Assembly: GCF_003024525.3 (NCBI RefSeq) | Contig: NZ_CP035934.2 | Coordinates: 682,001 to 746,000 of the forward strand | Source of the DNA: Acinetobacter cumulans | GTDB lineage: Bacteria > Pseudomonadota > Gammaproteobacteria > Pseudomonadales > Moraxellaceae | Length of the DNA: 64,000 nt | Direction of reading: 5' to 3' | Shown: one piece after another, positions 40,897 to 48,900 of the stretch | Layout of the letters: the number at the start of each line of letters is the position of its first letter | Position numbering within the stretch: position 1 is the first letter of the stretch | Notes under the pieces: model-generated | Databases searched by the model: none | Told to the model about the DNA's origin: nothing | Seen by the model: the letters and a program-made list of their open reading frames with translations, nothing else | Translations under genes and position numbers: made by a program

Positions 40897-41133
40897 ATGA
40901 TAATACAGGCGTTGATTTATACATTTATTTTGATCGGTATAATCTCTATAGGTACTGCAAATGGATATTTTAACCAAGCTTTTTGGCGAAGCGAGGAGCT
41001 TTGGTTAGATGAAGATGATTTTGATGAAGAAGTTGAGCGCTGGTTAAGGTATGGAAATATTGCCTATAAAACTTGTATTGTGAGTTTTATCGTTTCGGGG
41101 ATCCTAGGTTGTGTATATTGGTATCTTTACTAG
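40897..41133 (+). CDS. Small two-helix membrane protein of unknown function
   Basis: 78 aa. TM1 is at about residues 3-22 and TM2 at about 55-76, with an intervening strongly acidic loop (EDDFDEEVERWLR). No recognised family. It is divergent from sspA with little space between. Another tiny membrane gene follows at 41210. Confidence 0.6.
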   Translation: MIIQALIYTFILIGIISIGTANGYFNQAFWRSEELWLDEDDFDEEVERWLRYGNIAYKTCIVSFIVSGILGCVYWYLY

Positions 41134-41209
41134 AGGATAAATTTAAAACAAAGTAAAAAATTGATGATGCATTTAAGAAAAATTAGTTGCATCTAAGTGA
41201 AAATAGCAA

Positions 41210-41428
41210 ATGCACTTTATGATGTTGTCTAAGTTACTATTTTTAATTGCCATAATTTTTATGGGAATGGATTTTTATATTGCCTTGGCTGTGGCATATA
41301 AATCTCATGCTGATTTTGATGAGGAATATCCAGAAGATTGTGGAAAGAATTATTGGGTAAAAAATGATCTCTCTGAGTTTAATCTGATTATTTGGGGGTA
41401 TTTAGTTACCAAATTTAAAAAGATTTAA
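41210..41428 (+). CDS. Small membrane protein of unknown function
   Basis: 72 aa, one N-terminal hydrophobic segment (LLFLIAIIFMGMDFYIALAV) and an acidic stretch (HADFDEEYPEDC). The HxDFDEE pattern echoes the acidic loop of the gene just before, so they may be diverged relatives. Ends before a shared terminator. Start could also be the next ATG. Confidence 0.55.
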   Translation: MHFMMLSKLLFLIAIIFMGMDFYIALAVAYKSHADFDEEYPEDCGKNYWVKNDLSEFNLIIWGYLVTKFKKI

Positions 41429-41444
41429 ATATGGCTTAATAAAT

Positions 41445-41476
41445 AAAAAAAGCCTTGGAAAATCCAAGGCTTTTTT
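41445..41476. terminator. Bidirectional terminator before rpsI
   Basis: AAAAAAGCCTTGG AAAAT CCAAGGCTTTTTT serving rplM-rpsI from one side and the small membrane gene from the other. Confidence 0.92.
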
Positions 41477-41496
41477 GTCCGAATTCGGAAAACGAA

Positions 41497-41883
41497 TTAA
41501 CGTTTAGAGAATTGAGGACGTTTACGTGCTTTACGTAAACCAAGTTTCTTACGTTCAACTTCACGAGCATCACGAGTAACGAAACCAGCTTGACGAAGAG
41601 CAGGTTTAAGAGTTTCGTCAGAAGCGATCAACGCACGAGTAATACCGTGACGGATAGCGCCAGCTTGACCACCGATACCACCACCAGCAACAGTGATGTA
41701 AAGGTCATATTTAGTCGTAGCTTCAAGAAGCTCTAGAGGTTGGTTAACAACCATACGAGCAGTCTCACGACCGAAGTATTGTTCTAAAGAACGGTTGTTA
41801 ATTACGAGTTTGCCTGTACCAGCTGACAAGAAAACACGTGCAGTTGCGGTCTTACGGCGACCTGTACCATAATTAGTAGCCAT
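41497..41883 (-). CDS. rpsI: 30S ribosomal protein S9
   Basis: 128 aa, near the usual length. [15 protein letters not shown] at the N terminus and the conserved C-terminal [12 protein letters not shown] tail that reaches the P-site tRNA. 12 bases after rplM. Confidence 0.99.
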   Translation of the reverse strand: MATNYGTGRRKTATARVFLSAGTGKLVINNRSLEQYFGRETARMVVNQPLELLEATTKYDLYITVAGGGIGGQAGAIRHGITRALIASDETLKPALRQAGFVTRDAREVERKKLGLRKARKRPQFSKR

Positions 41884-41895
41884 GTGCTGTATCCC

Positions 41896-42324
41896 TTAGA
41901 TGTCCAAAACTTGTGGCTGTTGAGCAGCGTGTGGATGCTCAGTACCTGCATACACTTTCATCTTCTTGATCATTGCATAACCAAGAGGACCTTTTGGCAA
42001 CATACCTTTAACAGCTTTTTCAAGAACTGCTTCTGGTTTGTGAGCGATTAACTTTTCAAAGTTAGTTTCGCGGATACCACCAGGGAAACCAGTGTGGCGA
42101 TAGTATTTCTTATCAAGTGATTTTTTACCAGTCACTTGTACTTGCTCAGCATTGATAACAACGATGTAGTCACCAGTGTCAACGTGAGGAGTATAAGAAG
42201 TTTTGTGCTTACCGCGTAAACGACGAGCGATTTCAGTCGCAAGGCGACCTAAAGTTTTGCCAGAAGCATCAACAACGTACCAGTCGTGTTGAACTTCAGC
42301 TGGCTTAGCGCTGAGAGTTTTCAT
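41896..42324 (-). CDS. rplM: 50S ribosomal protein L13
   Basis: 142 aa. Core [36 protein letters not shown], and the [10 protein letters not shown] signature. First gene of rplM-rpsI. Predicted promoter at 42387-42415 and a leader hairpin 24 bases upstream of the start suggest autoregulation. Confidence 0.99.
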
Positions 42325-42347
42325 TAAACCACTACCTATTATAGTTG

Positions 42348-42373
42348 GTTTGGACTATGGAAGCTGTCCAAAC
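42348..42373 (-). promoter_or_regulatory. rplM leader hairpin, candidate L13 autoregulatory element
   Basis: Perfect 8-bp stem GTTTGGAC / GTCCAAAC with a 10-base loop, 24 bases upstream of the rplM ATG, in the predicted short leader. Analogous r-protein leaders are known for L13; equivalence here is inference. Confidence 0.5.
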
Positions 42374-42386
42374 AAAAGGAGACGCG

Positions 42387-42415
42387 ATTCTAAACGAAAA
42401 CGTGAAGAATCACAA
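42387..42415 (-). promoter_or_regulatory. Predicted rplM-rpsI promoter
   Basis: Minus-strand TTGTGA, 17-base spacer, TAGAAT. Puts the leader at roughly 55 nt. Confidence 0.55.
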
Positions 42416-42856
42416 ATGAAAATATAAATTTCAAGCGCTGTATTCTAGTACATTTCTTCAGCAATAAACAGCAGAGAATTCAGAAAATATTAAAAAAGCA
42501 GATGAAAATAAATGATGTCAGATTCTAATCTGCTAAATCCGCTCATTTGGATCTTTATTTTTATGATCTGGGTTGCGTTTTCGTAGGGGGATGGAGCACG
42601 TTATTTTTAGTATTTATATATTGGATTTGTTTACAGGGTGTTGATGGCGCAATGATCTTTTTTAGATGTTGACTTCAGGTTTCTAGTGTCATTTTTCCAT
42701 TGATCTATAGATTGGATTGTTGTTGGAAGAAAGATTATCGTGGTTGATGAGTATTTAGGCTCACATATTTTGACCATTCATTTTTAGTCAATTTAATTCG
42801 GCCCCTCATGCGTATCGCACAGTATAATAAGAGGATTACACATACAGGATAAACAC
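42416..42856. other. Intergenic region upstream of rplM and pdxA
   Basis: AT-rich, no ORF of credible length. Contains TATAAT at 42823, a possible pdxA -10 without a good -35. Nothing else recognised. Confidence 0.5.
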
Positions 42857-43825
42857 ATGCGTCCTTTATATATTACCAGTGGTGAGCCTGCTGGCATTGG
42901 GCCTGATATTAGCTTGAGTTTGGCAGCACGTGTTGATGAGCGACTAATTGTCGTTTTGGCTGACATAGATATGTTGCGCGATCGTGCCAAAATGTTAAAT
43001 ATCAATATTCAGATTATTGAATATAAAGGGCAAGAAGAACCCGCTGCCCAAGGGCAACTGTATGTCGAGCATGTGCCTTTATATGAAGATGTTGTGTTGG
43101 GTGTGTTAAATCCGAAAAATGCAGCTTATGTTTTAGAGCAATTACGACGTTCTGCTGATTATGCGATGTCTGGCAAAAGTGTGGGGGTTGCGACAGCGCC
43201 TGTGCAGAAGTCAGTGATCAATGAAGCAGGAATTCATTTTAGTGGACATACTGAGTATTATCAGGAATTTGCTGGTGTAGAATGCGTAGTGATGATGCTG
43301 GCAACTAAAACTTTACGTGTGGCGTTGGCAACAACACATTTGCCTTTACGTGAAGTGGCAGATGCGATTACTCAAGAACGTTTGCATCAAGTGATTGATA
43401 TTTTAATTCATGATTTAAAAACCAAATTTAAAAAAGATCATCCGCATATTTTGGTGTGTGGCTTAAATCCGCATGCAGGTGAAGATGGCTATTTGGGCAT
43501 GGAGGAGATTGAAGTGATTAATCCTGTGCTTGAGCGCTATCGTGCCCAGGGAATCAATATGAGTCTCAGTTTACCTGCAGATACTTTATTTACCCCTGAA
43601 AACTTAAAAGATGCAGATGCAGTTTTGGCGATGTATCACGATCAGGGTTTACCTGTGTTAAAATCTCAAGGATTTGGTGAAGCTATCAATATTACTTTGG
43701 GCTTACCCTTTGTTCGTACTTCTGTTGATCATGGCACAGCACTCTCCCTCGCAGGCACTGGTTTAGCAAAATGCTCCAGCTTGCATGCTGCTGTGGATTT
43801 GGCGCTTGATTTAGCGCATTCATGA
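42857..43825 (+). CDS. pdxA: 4-hydroxythreonine-4-phosphate dehydrogenase
   Basis: 322 aa metal- and NAD-dependent enzyme of pyridoxal phosphate synthesis. GEPAGIGPDIS near the N terminus, metal-ligand histidines in HFSGHTE, LNPHAGEDGYLG and MYHDQGLPVLK. First of pdxA-rsmA-apaH, a conserved proteobacterial order. Confidence 0.97.
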   Translation: MRPLYITSGEPAGIGPDISLSLAARVDERLIVVLADIDMLRDRAKMLNINIQIIEYKGQEEPAAQGQLYVEHVPLYEDVVLGVLNPKNAAYVLEQLRRSADYAMSGKSVGVATAPVQKSVINEAGIHFSGHTEYYQEFAGVECVVMMLATKTLRVALATTHLPLREVADAITQERLHQVIDILIHDLKTKFKKDHPHILVCGLNPHAGEDGYLGMEEIEVINPVLERYRAQGINMSLSLPADTLFTPENLKDADAVLAMYHDQGLPVLKSQGFGEAINITLGLPFVRTSVDHGTALSLAGTGLAKCSSLHAAVDLALDLAHS

Positions 43826-43855
43826 TTTTGTCTTATTTACACGTTGGAAATGTCT

Positions 43856-44665
43856 ATGTATCAAATTAATGCCCTAAACCCAAAAGACGAAGGGCATCAC
43901 ACGCGTAAGCGTTTTGGGCAAAACTTCTTACATGACCAACGTGTCATTGCTAAAATTGTACGGTCGGTAAACCCGCGTACTGGTGACAATATTGTCGAAA
44001 TTGGTCCAGGTCTTGCTGCACTTACATCACCTTTAATTGGTGAATGTGATGCTTTAACCGTGGTTGAACTTGACCGTGACTTAGCTGCAGGATTGCCAGG
44101 TCGTGTGCCATATCCTGAGCGTTTAACCATTGTAGAAACCGACGCATTAAAATACGATTTTACCGAATTGTTTGCTGAGGGGCGTCCTCTGCGCGTAGTC
44201 GGCAACTTGCCGTATAATATTTCTACACCTTTGTTATTCCATCTCTTGGAGTTTGGTGACAAAGTTAAAGACATGCACTTCATGCTACAAAAAGAAGTGG
44301 TAGATCGCATTACAGCATCGCCAAACACCAAAGAATATGGTCGTTTATCGGTGATGATTCAATACTTCTGTAAACCAACATTTTTGTTTGAAGTACCACC
44401 AGGTTCGTTTAATCCGCCACCAAAAGTGACTTCTGCTGTGTTTCGTTTAGAGCCTTATGCAGATAAACCAATTGTCGCGAAAGATGAAAAAGCTTTAGCG
44501 CGGTTAGTTTCACATGTGTTTACCCAGCGTCGTAAAACCTTGCGTAATAGCTTAAAAGGAATGTTGGTTGAAGATGGATTTGAAAATGCTGGGGTGGATC
44601 CGATGGCTCGTCCAGAGACCTTAACATTGGCTCAATTCGTTGCTTTAGCTGATCAAATGGTTTAA
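43856..44665 (+). CDS. rsmA: 16S rRNA dimethyladenosine transferase
   Basis: 269 aa from ATG 43856 (GGAA 7 bases upstream; ATG at 43850 and TTG at 43844 are alternatives). RKRFGQNFLHD, SAM loop VEIGPGLAALT, and NLPYNIS catalytic motif. Dimethylates two adjacent adenines near the 16S 3' end. Confidence 0.98.
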   Translation: MYQINALNPKDEGHHTRKRFGQNFLHDQRVIAKIVRSVNPRTGDNIVEIGPGLAALTSPLIGECDALTVVELDRDLAAGLPGRVPYPERLTIVETDALKYDFTELFAEGRPLRVVGNLPYNISTPLLFHLLEFGDKVKDMHFMLQKEVVDRITASPNTKEYGRLSVMIQYFCKPTFLFEVPPGSFNPPPKVTSAVFRLEPYADKPIVAKDEKALARLVSHVFTQRRKTLRNSLKGMLVEDGFENAGVDPMARPETLTLAQFVALADQMV

Positions 44666-44669
44666 CAAG

Positions 44670-45518
44670 ATGACACGCGCAGTTCGATATAATTATGTAA
44701 TTGGTGATGTGCAGGGCTGTTTTGAAGCTTTAAAAGCATTACTCAAAGAAATTAAGTTTGATGCAGATCAGGATTTTTTGTGGTTTGCGGGTGATTTGGT
44801 TGCTCGTGGAGAAAACTCTTTGGGCGCAATTCGCTTTATCAAGAAGTTAGTTGATAATGGCGTAGCTGCAACTGTGCTCGGCAATCATGATTTAAATTTA
44901 TTGGCAGTTGCGCGTGGTATTAAAGAGATTAAGCCACAGGACAAGACTGAAGATGTTATTCATGCCTTAGAAAGTGATGACTTGATTCAATGGCTTCGTC
45001 AGCAACCACTGTGTTTATTTCCGAATGAACATACCGTGATTACGCATGCCGGTATTCCATGCAATTGGAGCGTAGAGCAAACCGCTCGTTTAGCCAAAGA
45101 AGTAGAAGCTGTACTTTCAGATGAAGACTTTGCGGTATTGGATGATTTTTTAGCAAATATGTATGGCAAGAAGCCAACGCTTTGGTCTGACGATTTAACG
45201 GGTCATGAGCGTTTGCGTTGTATTACCAATTATTTGACTCGTATGCGCTTAACCGATGCAGAAGGTCGCTTAGAGTTTAGTTTTAAAGACTCACTCGATG
45301 ATCCAATGCCAGAAGGATTCAAGCCATGGTTTGAATTTGAATCACAGGCGGCTCAGACCCATCAGGTAATTTTTGGACATTGGGCGGCACTACAAGGCAA
45401 AACCATTTCGACACAGATTCAAAATGTTGATGGTGGATGTGTTTGGGGGAATCAGTTGATCGCTTACCGTCTAGAAGATCAAAAGCTGTTTTCGGTGGAT
45501 AATCCAGTGCAACTGTAG
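44670..45518 (+). CDS. apaH: Symmetrical bis(5'-nucleosyl)-tetraphosphatase
   Basis: 282 aa calcineurin-type phosphoesterase. Metal-site motifs GDVQG, GDLVARG, GNHD and a later GHWAALQG. Hydrolyses Ap4A and may decap NpnN-RNA. 4 bases after rsmA. Confidence 0.97.
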   Translation: MTRAVRYNYVIGDVQGCFEALKALLKEIKFDADQDFLWFAGDLVARGENSLGAIRFIKKLVDNGVAATVLGNHDLNLLAVARGIKEIKPQDKTEDVIHALESDDLIQWLRQQPLCLFPNEHTVITHAGIPCNWSVEQTARLAKEVEAVLSDEDFAVLDDFLANMYGKKPTLWSDDLTGHERLRCITNYLTRMRLTDAEGRLEFSFKDSLDDPMPEGFKPWFEFESQAAQTHQVIFGHWAALQGKTISTQIQNVDGGCVWGNQLIAYRLEDQKLFSVDNPVQL

Positions 45519-45534
45519 ATACTCAAAATAAGCA

Positions 45535-45566
45535 TAAAAAAGCCCCTATAAATAGGGGCTTTTTTA
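45535..45566. terminator. Bidirectional terminator between apaH and DUF2147 array
   Basis: AAAAAAGCCCCTAT AA ATAGGGGCTTTTTT. Confidence 0.92.
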
Positions 45567-45573
45567 TGCTGGA

Positions 45574-46020
45574 TTAATCTAAACGAATCCAAGTTTGGTT
45601 ACGGCCTAAGACCGATACGCCAATACTTGCGCGGATGGTTAAGCGTTTACCAGTGCTATTTAAGCGAATTTTAGCGTCGTACATTTTTCCAGAAAGTGGG
45701 TCAATAATACGGCCTTTTTCATAATTATTGGTGCCTTTAATATGCTTTAAACCTTTAATGATTTCCATACCTAAAATTGGCTGATTCGTATATGGGGCAG
45801 GGCATTTGTTGCAGGTTTTTTGCGGTGTATAGCCTGGGCGTGGTGTAACTTTAATAATTTTACCCGTGTAACTATTATTGTCATCTTGTTGAATTGAGAT
45901 AATTGCCTTTGCAGCCCCTGATTTATCATCAATTTGTTGCCAAATACCAGAGATATCTTCTGCAAAGGAATGTCCTGCAAAACACAAGGTACTAACAGCA
46001 AGCAAAATACTTTTCAACAT
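45574..46020 (-). CDS. DUF2147 secreted protein, paralogue 1
   Basis: 148 aa. Signal peptide about 1-20. DUF2147 body from ISGIWQQIDDKSG, a CNKCPAPYTNQPILG pair of cysteines near residue 75, and a final LGRNQTWIRLD. Function unknown. One of four tandem paralogues with conserved CxxC, which may form a disulphide in the periplasm. It has its own promoter-like sequence (TTGACT, 16-base spacer, TAACAT at about 46063-46090) after a terminator from the previous gene. Confidence 0.9.
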   Translation of the reverse strand: MLKSILLAVSTLCFAGHSFAEDISGIWQQIDDKSGAAKAIISIQQDDNNSYTGKIIKVTPRPGYTPQKTCNKCPAPYTNQPILGMEIIKGLKHIKGTNNYEKGRIIDPLSGKMYDAKIRLNSTGKRLTIRASIGVSVLGRNQTWIRLD

Positions 46021-46124
46021 GATCGTCCAAACCCCTAAAAAAGCTTTTCAATATGCGGGCCTATGTTATAAAGTTTACTAGAATAGTCAACTTTATTTTT
46101 TAAAAAATGATCAATATAAAGTAG

Positions 46125-46148
46125 AAAAACCGCCTTGTGGCGGTTTTT
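46125..46148 (-). terminator. Terminator between DUF2147 paralogues 2 and 1
   Basis: AAAACCGCC TTGT GGCGGTTTTT, readable on the minus strand as a terminator for the upstream paralogue. Confidence 0.82.
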
Positions 46149-46163
46149 GATAGGTCTGAAAAA

Positions 46164-46616
46164 CTAGTCTTGACGAAGCCATGTTTGGCTACGGCCTAGG
46201 GCTGAAACACCCATATAGCCACGAAGCGTTAGGCGTTTACCATTGCCATTAATACGGACTTTTGCATCATAAACTTTGCCTGAAAGTGGGTCGATCACGC
46301 GACCTTTTTCATAGTTTTCTGTACCATCTACATGCTTTAACCCAGTTAGGATATCCATGCCTAAAATAGGTTGATTCGTATAGGGTGCAGGACAGTTATT
46401 ACAGGTTTTTTGAGGAGTATAACCTGGGCGTGGGGTCACCTTAATAATTTTACCTGTAAACGTACCATTGTTTTCTTTGCGAATTTCAATCAATGCTTTT
46501 GGGGAACCTGACTTATCATCAATTTGTTGCCAAAGGCCAGATAAGTCTTGAGCAGCAACAGAGCCTGCCATGAACACACCCATCAAAAGTGTTGTAAGTT
46601 TGAGCTTTTTCATCAT
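46164..46616 (-). CDS. DUF2147 secreted protein, paralogue 2
   Basis: 150 aa, signal peptide to about residue 22 (GSVAAQ). LSGLWQQIDDKSGSPKALIEI, KTCNNCPAPYTNQPILG with CxxC, ALGRSQTWLRQD end. The closest in sequence to paralogue 1. Begins 48 bases after the paralogue at 46665. Confidence 0.9.
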   Translation of the reverse strand: MMKKLKLTTLLMGVFMAGSVAAQDLSGLWQQIDDKSGSPKALIEIRKENNGTFTGKIIKVTPRPGYTPQKTCNNCPAPYTNQPILGMDILTGLKHVDGTENYEKGRVIDPLSGKVYDAKVRINGNGKRLTLRGYMGVSALGRSQTWLRQD

Positions 46617-46664
46617 GCTATCCTTTTTATGATTTTGAGCTTATAGAGCAAAGAAACTAAGCAA

Positions 46665-47114
46665 TTATTCTTGGCGAATCCACATTTGTGTACGGCCAAT
46701 TGCTGATATTCCAATATAGCCACGTAAGTGCAAGCGTTTGCCATTTGACATTAACTTGCCTTTTAGGCTGTACATTTTCCCGGATAAAGGATCAAGAATT
46801 TTTCCTTCATCGTAGTTGTTTTCGTCCACCAATTTGAGGCCTTTAAATACTTCTAAGCCTAAAATAGGTTGGTCTGTATAGGGTTGTGGGCAATTTACAC
46901 ATTTTTCTCGTGGCGTATAACCTGGTCGAGGTGTGATCTTGATAATCTTTCCACTAAAAGACCCGTTTGTATCTTTTTTAATTTCAATGAGTGCTTTAGG
47001 TGAACCTGTTTTATCGTCAATTTGTTTCCAAACCCCAGTGAGGTCCTGAGCAAAACCCGATGTACTTAAAAAGAGTAAACCGATGAGAGATGCCCATTTG
47101 GTATTTTTATGCAT
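46665..47114 (-). CDS. DUF2147 secreted protein, paralogue 3
   Basis: 149 aa. Signal peptide to about residue 22. LTGVWKQIDDKTGSPKALIEI, KCVNCPQPYTDQPILG, AIGRTQMWIRQE. A GTTCAA TCT TTGAAC inverted repeat at 47140-47154 lies just upstream of the start, a possible operator. Confidence 0.9.
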   Translation of the reverse strand: MHKNTKWASLIGLLFLSTSGFAQDLTGVWKQIDDKTGSPKALIEIKKDTNGSFSGKIIKITPRPGYTPREKCVNCPQPYTDQPILGLEVFKGLKLVDENNYDEGKILDPLSGKMYSLKGKLMSNGKRLHLRGYIGISAIGRTQMWIRQE

Positions 47115-47274
47115 CGTTCTTCTTCCTAGTTATTAAACTGTTCAATCTTTGAACTTAGTTTCATGTTAGGTAAGAATCTCTTGACGTGCAACTAGCTTTT
47201 GATAAAAAACTTCATAAAAAATGAATTTTGCCAAGAAAAATGTGACGAAATTCATATTTTATTTTGACTAATTG

Positions 47275-47715
47275 TTAGTCTTGGCGAATCCATGTTTGAC
47301 TGCGACCTAATGCAGAGACCCCAACATAGCCACGTAGTGTTAAACGTTTACCATTTGGGCTTAATTTTGCCTTGGTGCTATAAATTTTTCCTGAAAGCGG
47401 ATCTAAAATTTGGCCACGATCAAAGTTATTGTCTGTACTCTCACGTAAGCCTGTGAGGACATCTAAACCCAAAATAGGTTTATTGGTATAAGGCGCAGGG
47501 CAACCTACACACGTTTCTTTTGGGGTATAGCCTGCACGTGGTGTGATACGAATAACTTTGGCTGTGTACGTCCCGTTATTGGCTTTACGGATTTCTAAAA
47601 GTGCTTTAGGTGAACCTGTTTTATCATCAATATTTTGCCACAGACCAGTTAAATCGTTGGCAAAGGCAAGGCTAGAGAGTGAGCTAAGGACTAGTGCTGA
47701 CATCAATTTACGCAT
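47275..47715 (-). CDS. DUF2147 secreted protein, paralogue 4
   Basis: 146 aa. Signal peptide to about residue 19. LTGLWQNIDDKTGSPKALLEI, TCVGCPAPYTNKPILG, ALGRSQTWIRQD. Probably the first transcribed copy. CACTTAT / ATAAGTG inverted repeat at 47749-47768 lies 34 bases upstream of the start and may be an operator or promoter element. Confidence 0.9.
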   Translation of the reverse strand: MRKLMSALVLSSLSSLAFANDLTGLWQNIDDKTGSPKALLEIRKANNGTYTAKVIRITPRAGYTPKETCVGCPAPYTNKPILGLDVLTGLRESTDNNFDRGQILDPLSGKIYSTKAKLSPNGKRLTLRGYVGVSALGRSQTWIRQD

Positions 47716-47809
47716 GAATAAAAGCTCCTATTTATCTATTAATTCATTCACTTATTTAATTATAAGTGGAATAAACGAATGGAACAATGAGGGAAAAATG
47801 ATCACTCAG

Positions 47810-48484
47810 TCATATTTTTTGTAGCATTAAAATGAAAGATGGCAGCCAAATTGCAGTGAATACTGCATTAACAGCCATACCAAAGGCTGCATAGCGACCA
47901 GCAATGCTTCCTCGTTGCCATGCCTGCGCTGTTCCAATGGCATGGGCAGCTAGCCCAAGTGCAAGGCCAGAGGCGCGTTCATCGTTAATGTGCCTGAGGA
48001 TAAATGGTGAAAATGCAGCACCAATCACACCAGATAAAATGACAATTAAAATAGCTAAACTGACTGGCGCTTGAAGCAAGGTTGCAATATTGATAGCAAT
48101 AGGGGTCGTCACTGCTCGTGTTGCAAAGGCCATGATGGTGGCATCGGATAAGTGCAAGAGATAGGCAAGTCCCATTGGCAGGGCGACAGCACTAATACTG
48201 GCAAAAATAAGAATGCTGACAATTCCCTTTAGTGGGAGGTCATCATAGCGCATGGCAGCCAGTGGTATCGCCAATGCAACAGTTACATAGCCCAGTAAAT
48301 GATTAAACAACGGGTTTACTTGTGCCATATATTGCTCATAAGGAATGCCAAATACAGCAAGAAGCACAATGACAAAACACATTGCAATCACAATCACAGG
48401 AATTTGTGGTAGGACTTTATTGATGGGTTTCGCGCAGATATAAGCAATAAAGGTTAATACGAAGGCAAGGAGGATGGTCAGCAT
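47810..48484 (-). CDS. lrgB: LrgB-family membrane protein
   Basis: 224 aa with 6-7 hydrophobic segments and the conserved RAVTTPIAINIA and AHAIGTAQAW features. Partner of LrgA/CidA in the holin/antiholin-like system; recent work also links the family to pyruvate or metabolite transport. 9 bases after lrgA. Confidence 0.9.
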   Translation of the reverse strand: MLTILLAFVLTFIAYICAKPINKVLPQIPVIVIAMCFVIVLLAVFGIPYEQYMAQVNPLFNHLLGYVTVALAIPLAAMRYDDLPLKGIVSILIFASISAVALPMGLAYLLHLSDATIMAFATRAVTTPIAINIATLLQAPVSLAILIVILSGVIGAAFSPFILRHINDERASGLALGLAAHAIGTAQAWQRGSIAGRYAAFGMAVNAVFTAIWLPSFILMLQKI

Positions 48485-48493
48485 AAATTTCTC

Positions 48494-48865
48494 CTATAGC
48501 CACGTTTTAGAGATTTTGGCATACACCCAAAGCGGGATGAGCGTGCTAACAACTAATACGGTTAAAAATAGCGGAATTTCTTTGCCCATGTGCATGAGCA
48601 TGAGCAAAGAACCTGCACTAATGGGTAAGAAAGCAAAGGCGCTTTCTTTCATGATTTTATTGTTGGTATCAATCATGCGTGCTGGCAGATGCTTGAACTT
48701 ACGCCATAATAACAGCACGGCCAGTAAGCTCAGCAGACCTACTAAGTTTCCAAGTTCTGGATGGTTAAATTGCCCCATGAGCCAGACCGCACCTTCACGA
48801 AAAATAATAATCAGTGCAACAGTGCCGACCCATGCTTTCCAATCGAGTGTTTTAATCCAATCCAT
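48494..48865 (-). CDS. lrgA: LrgA/CidA-family holin-like membrane protein
   Basis: 123 aa, four predicted membrane helices, with HPELGNLVGLL and SAGSLLMLMHMG typical of the family. Followed by lrgB. hflX ends 35 bases upstream on the same strand, so transcripts may run through. Confidence 0.88.
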   Translation of the reverse strand: MDWIKTLDWKAWVGTVALIIIFREGAVWLMGQFNHPELGNLVGLLSLLAVLLLWRKFKHLPARMIDTNNKIMKESAFAFLPISAGSLLMLMHMGKEIPLFLTVLVVSTLIPLWVYAKISKTWL

Positions 48866-48900
48866 TCTTGATCTTTCATTAAAATTTGATTTCTTTTGTT

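Noticed and set aside
47810..48865. A dedicated lysis cassette
   Set aside because: LrgA/LrgB-like proteins alone do not establish lysis; no endolysin is next to them.
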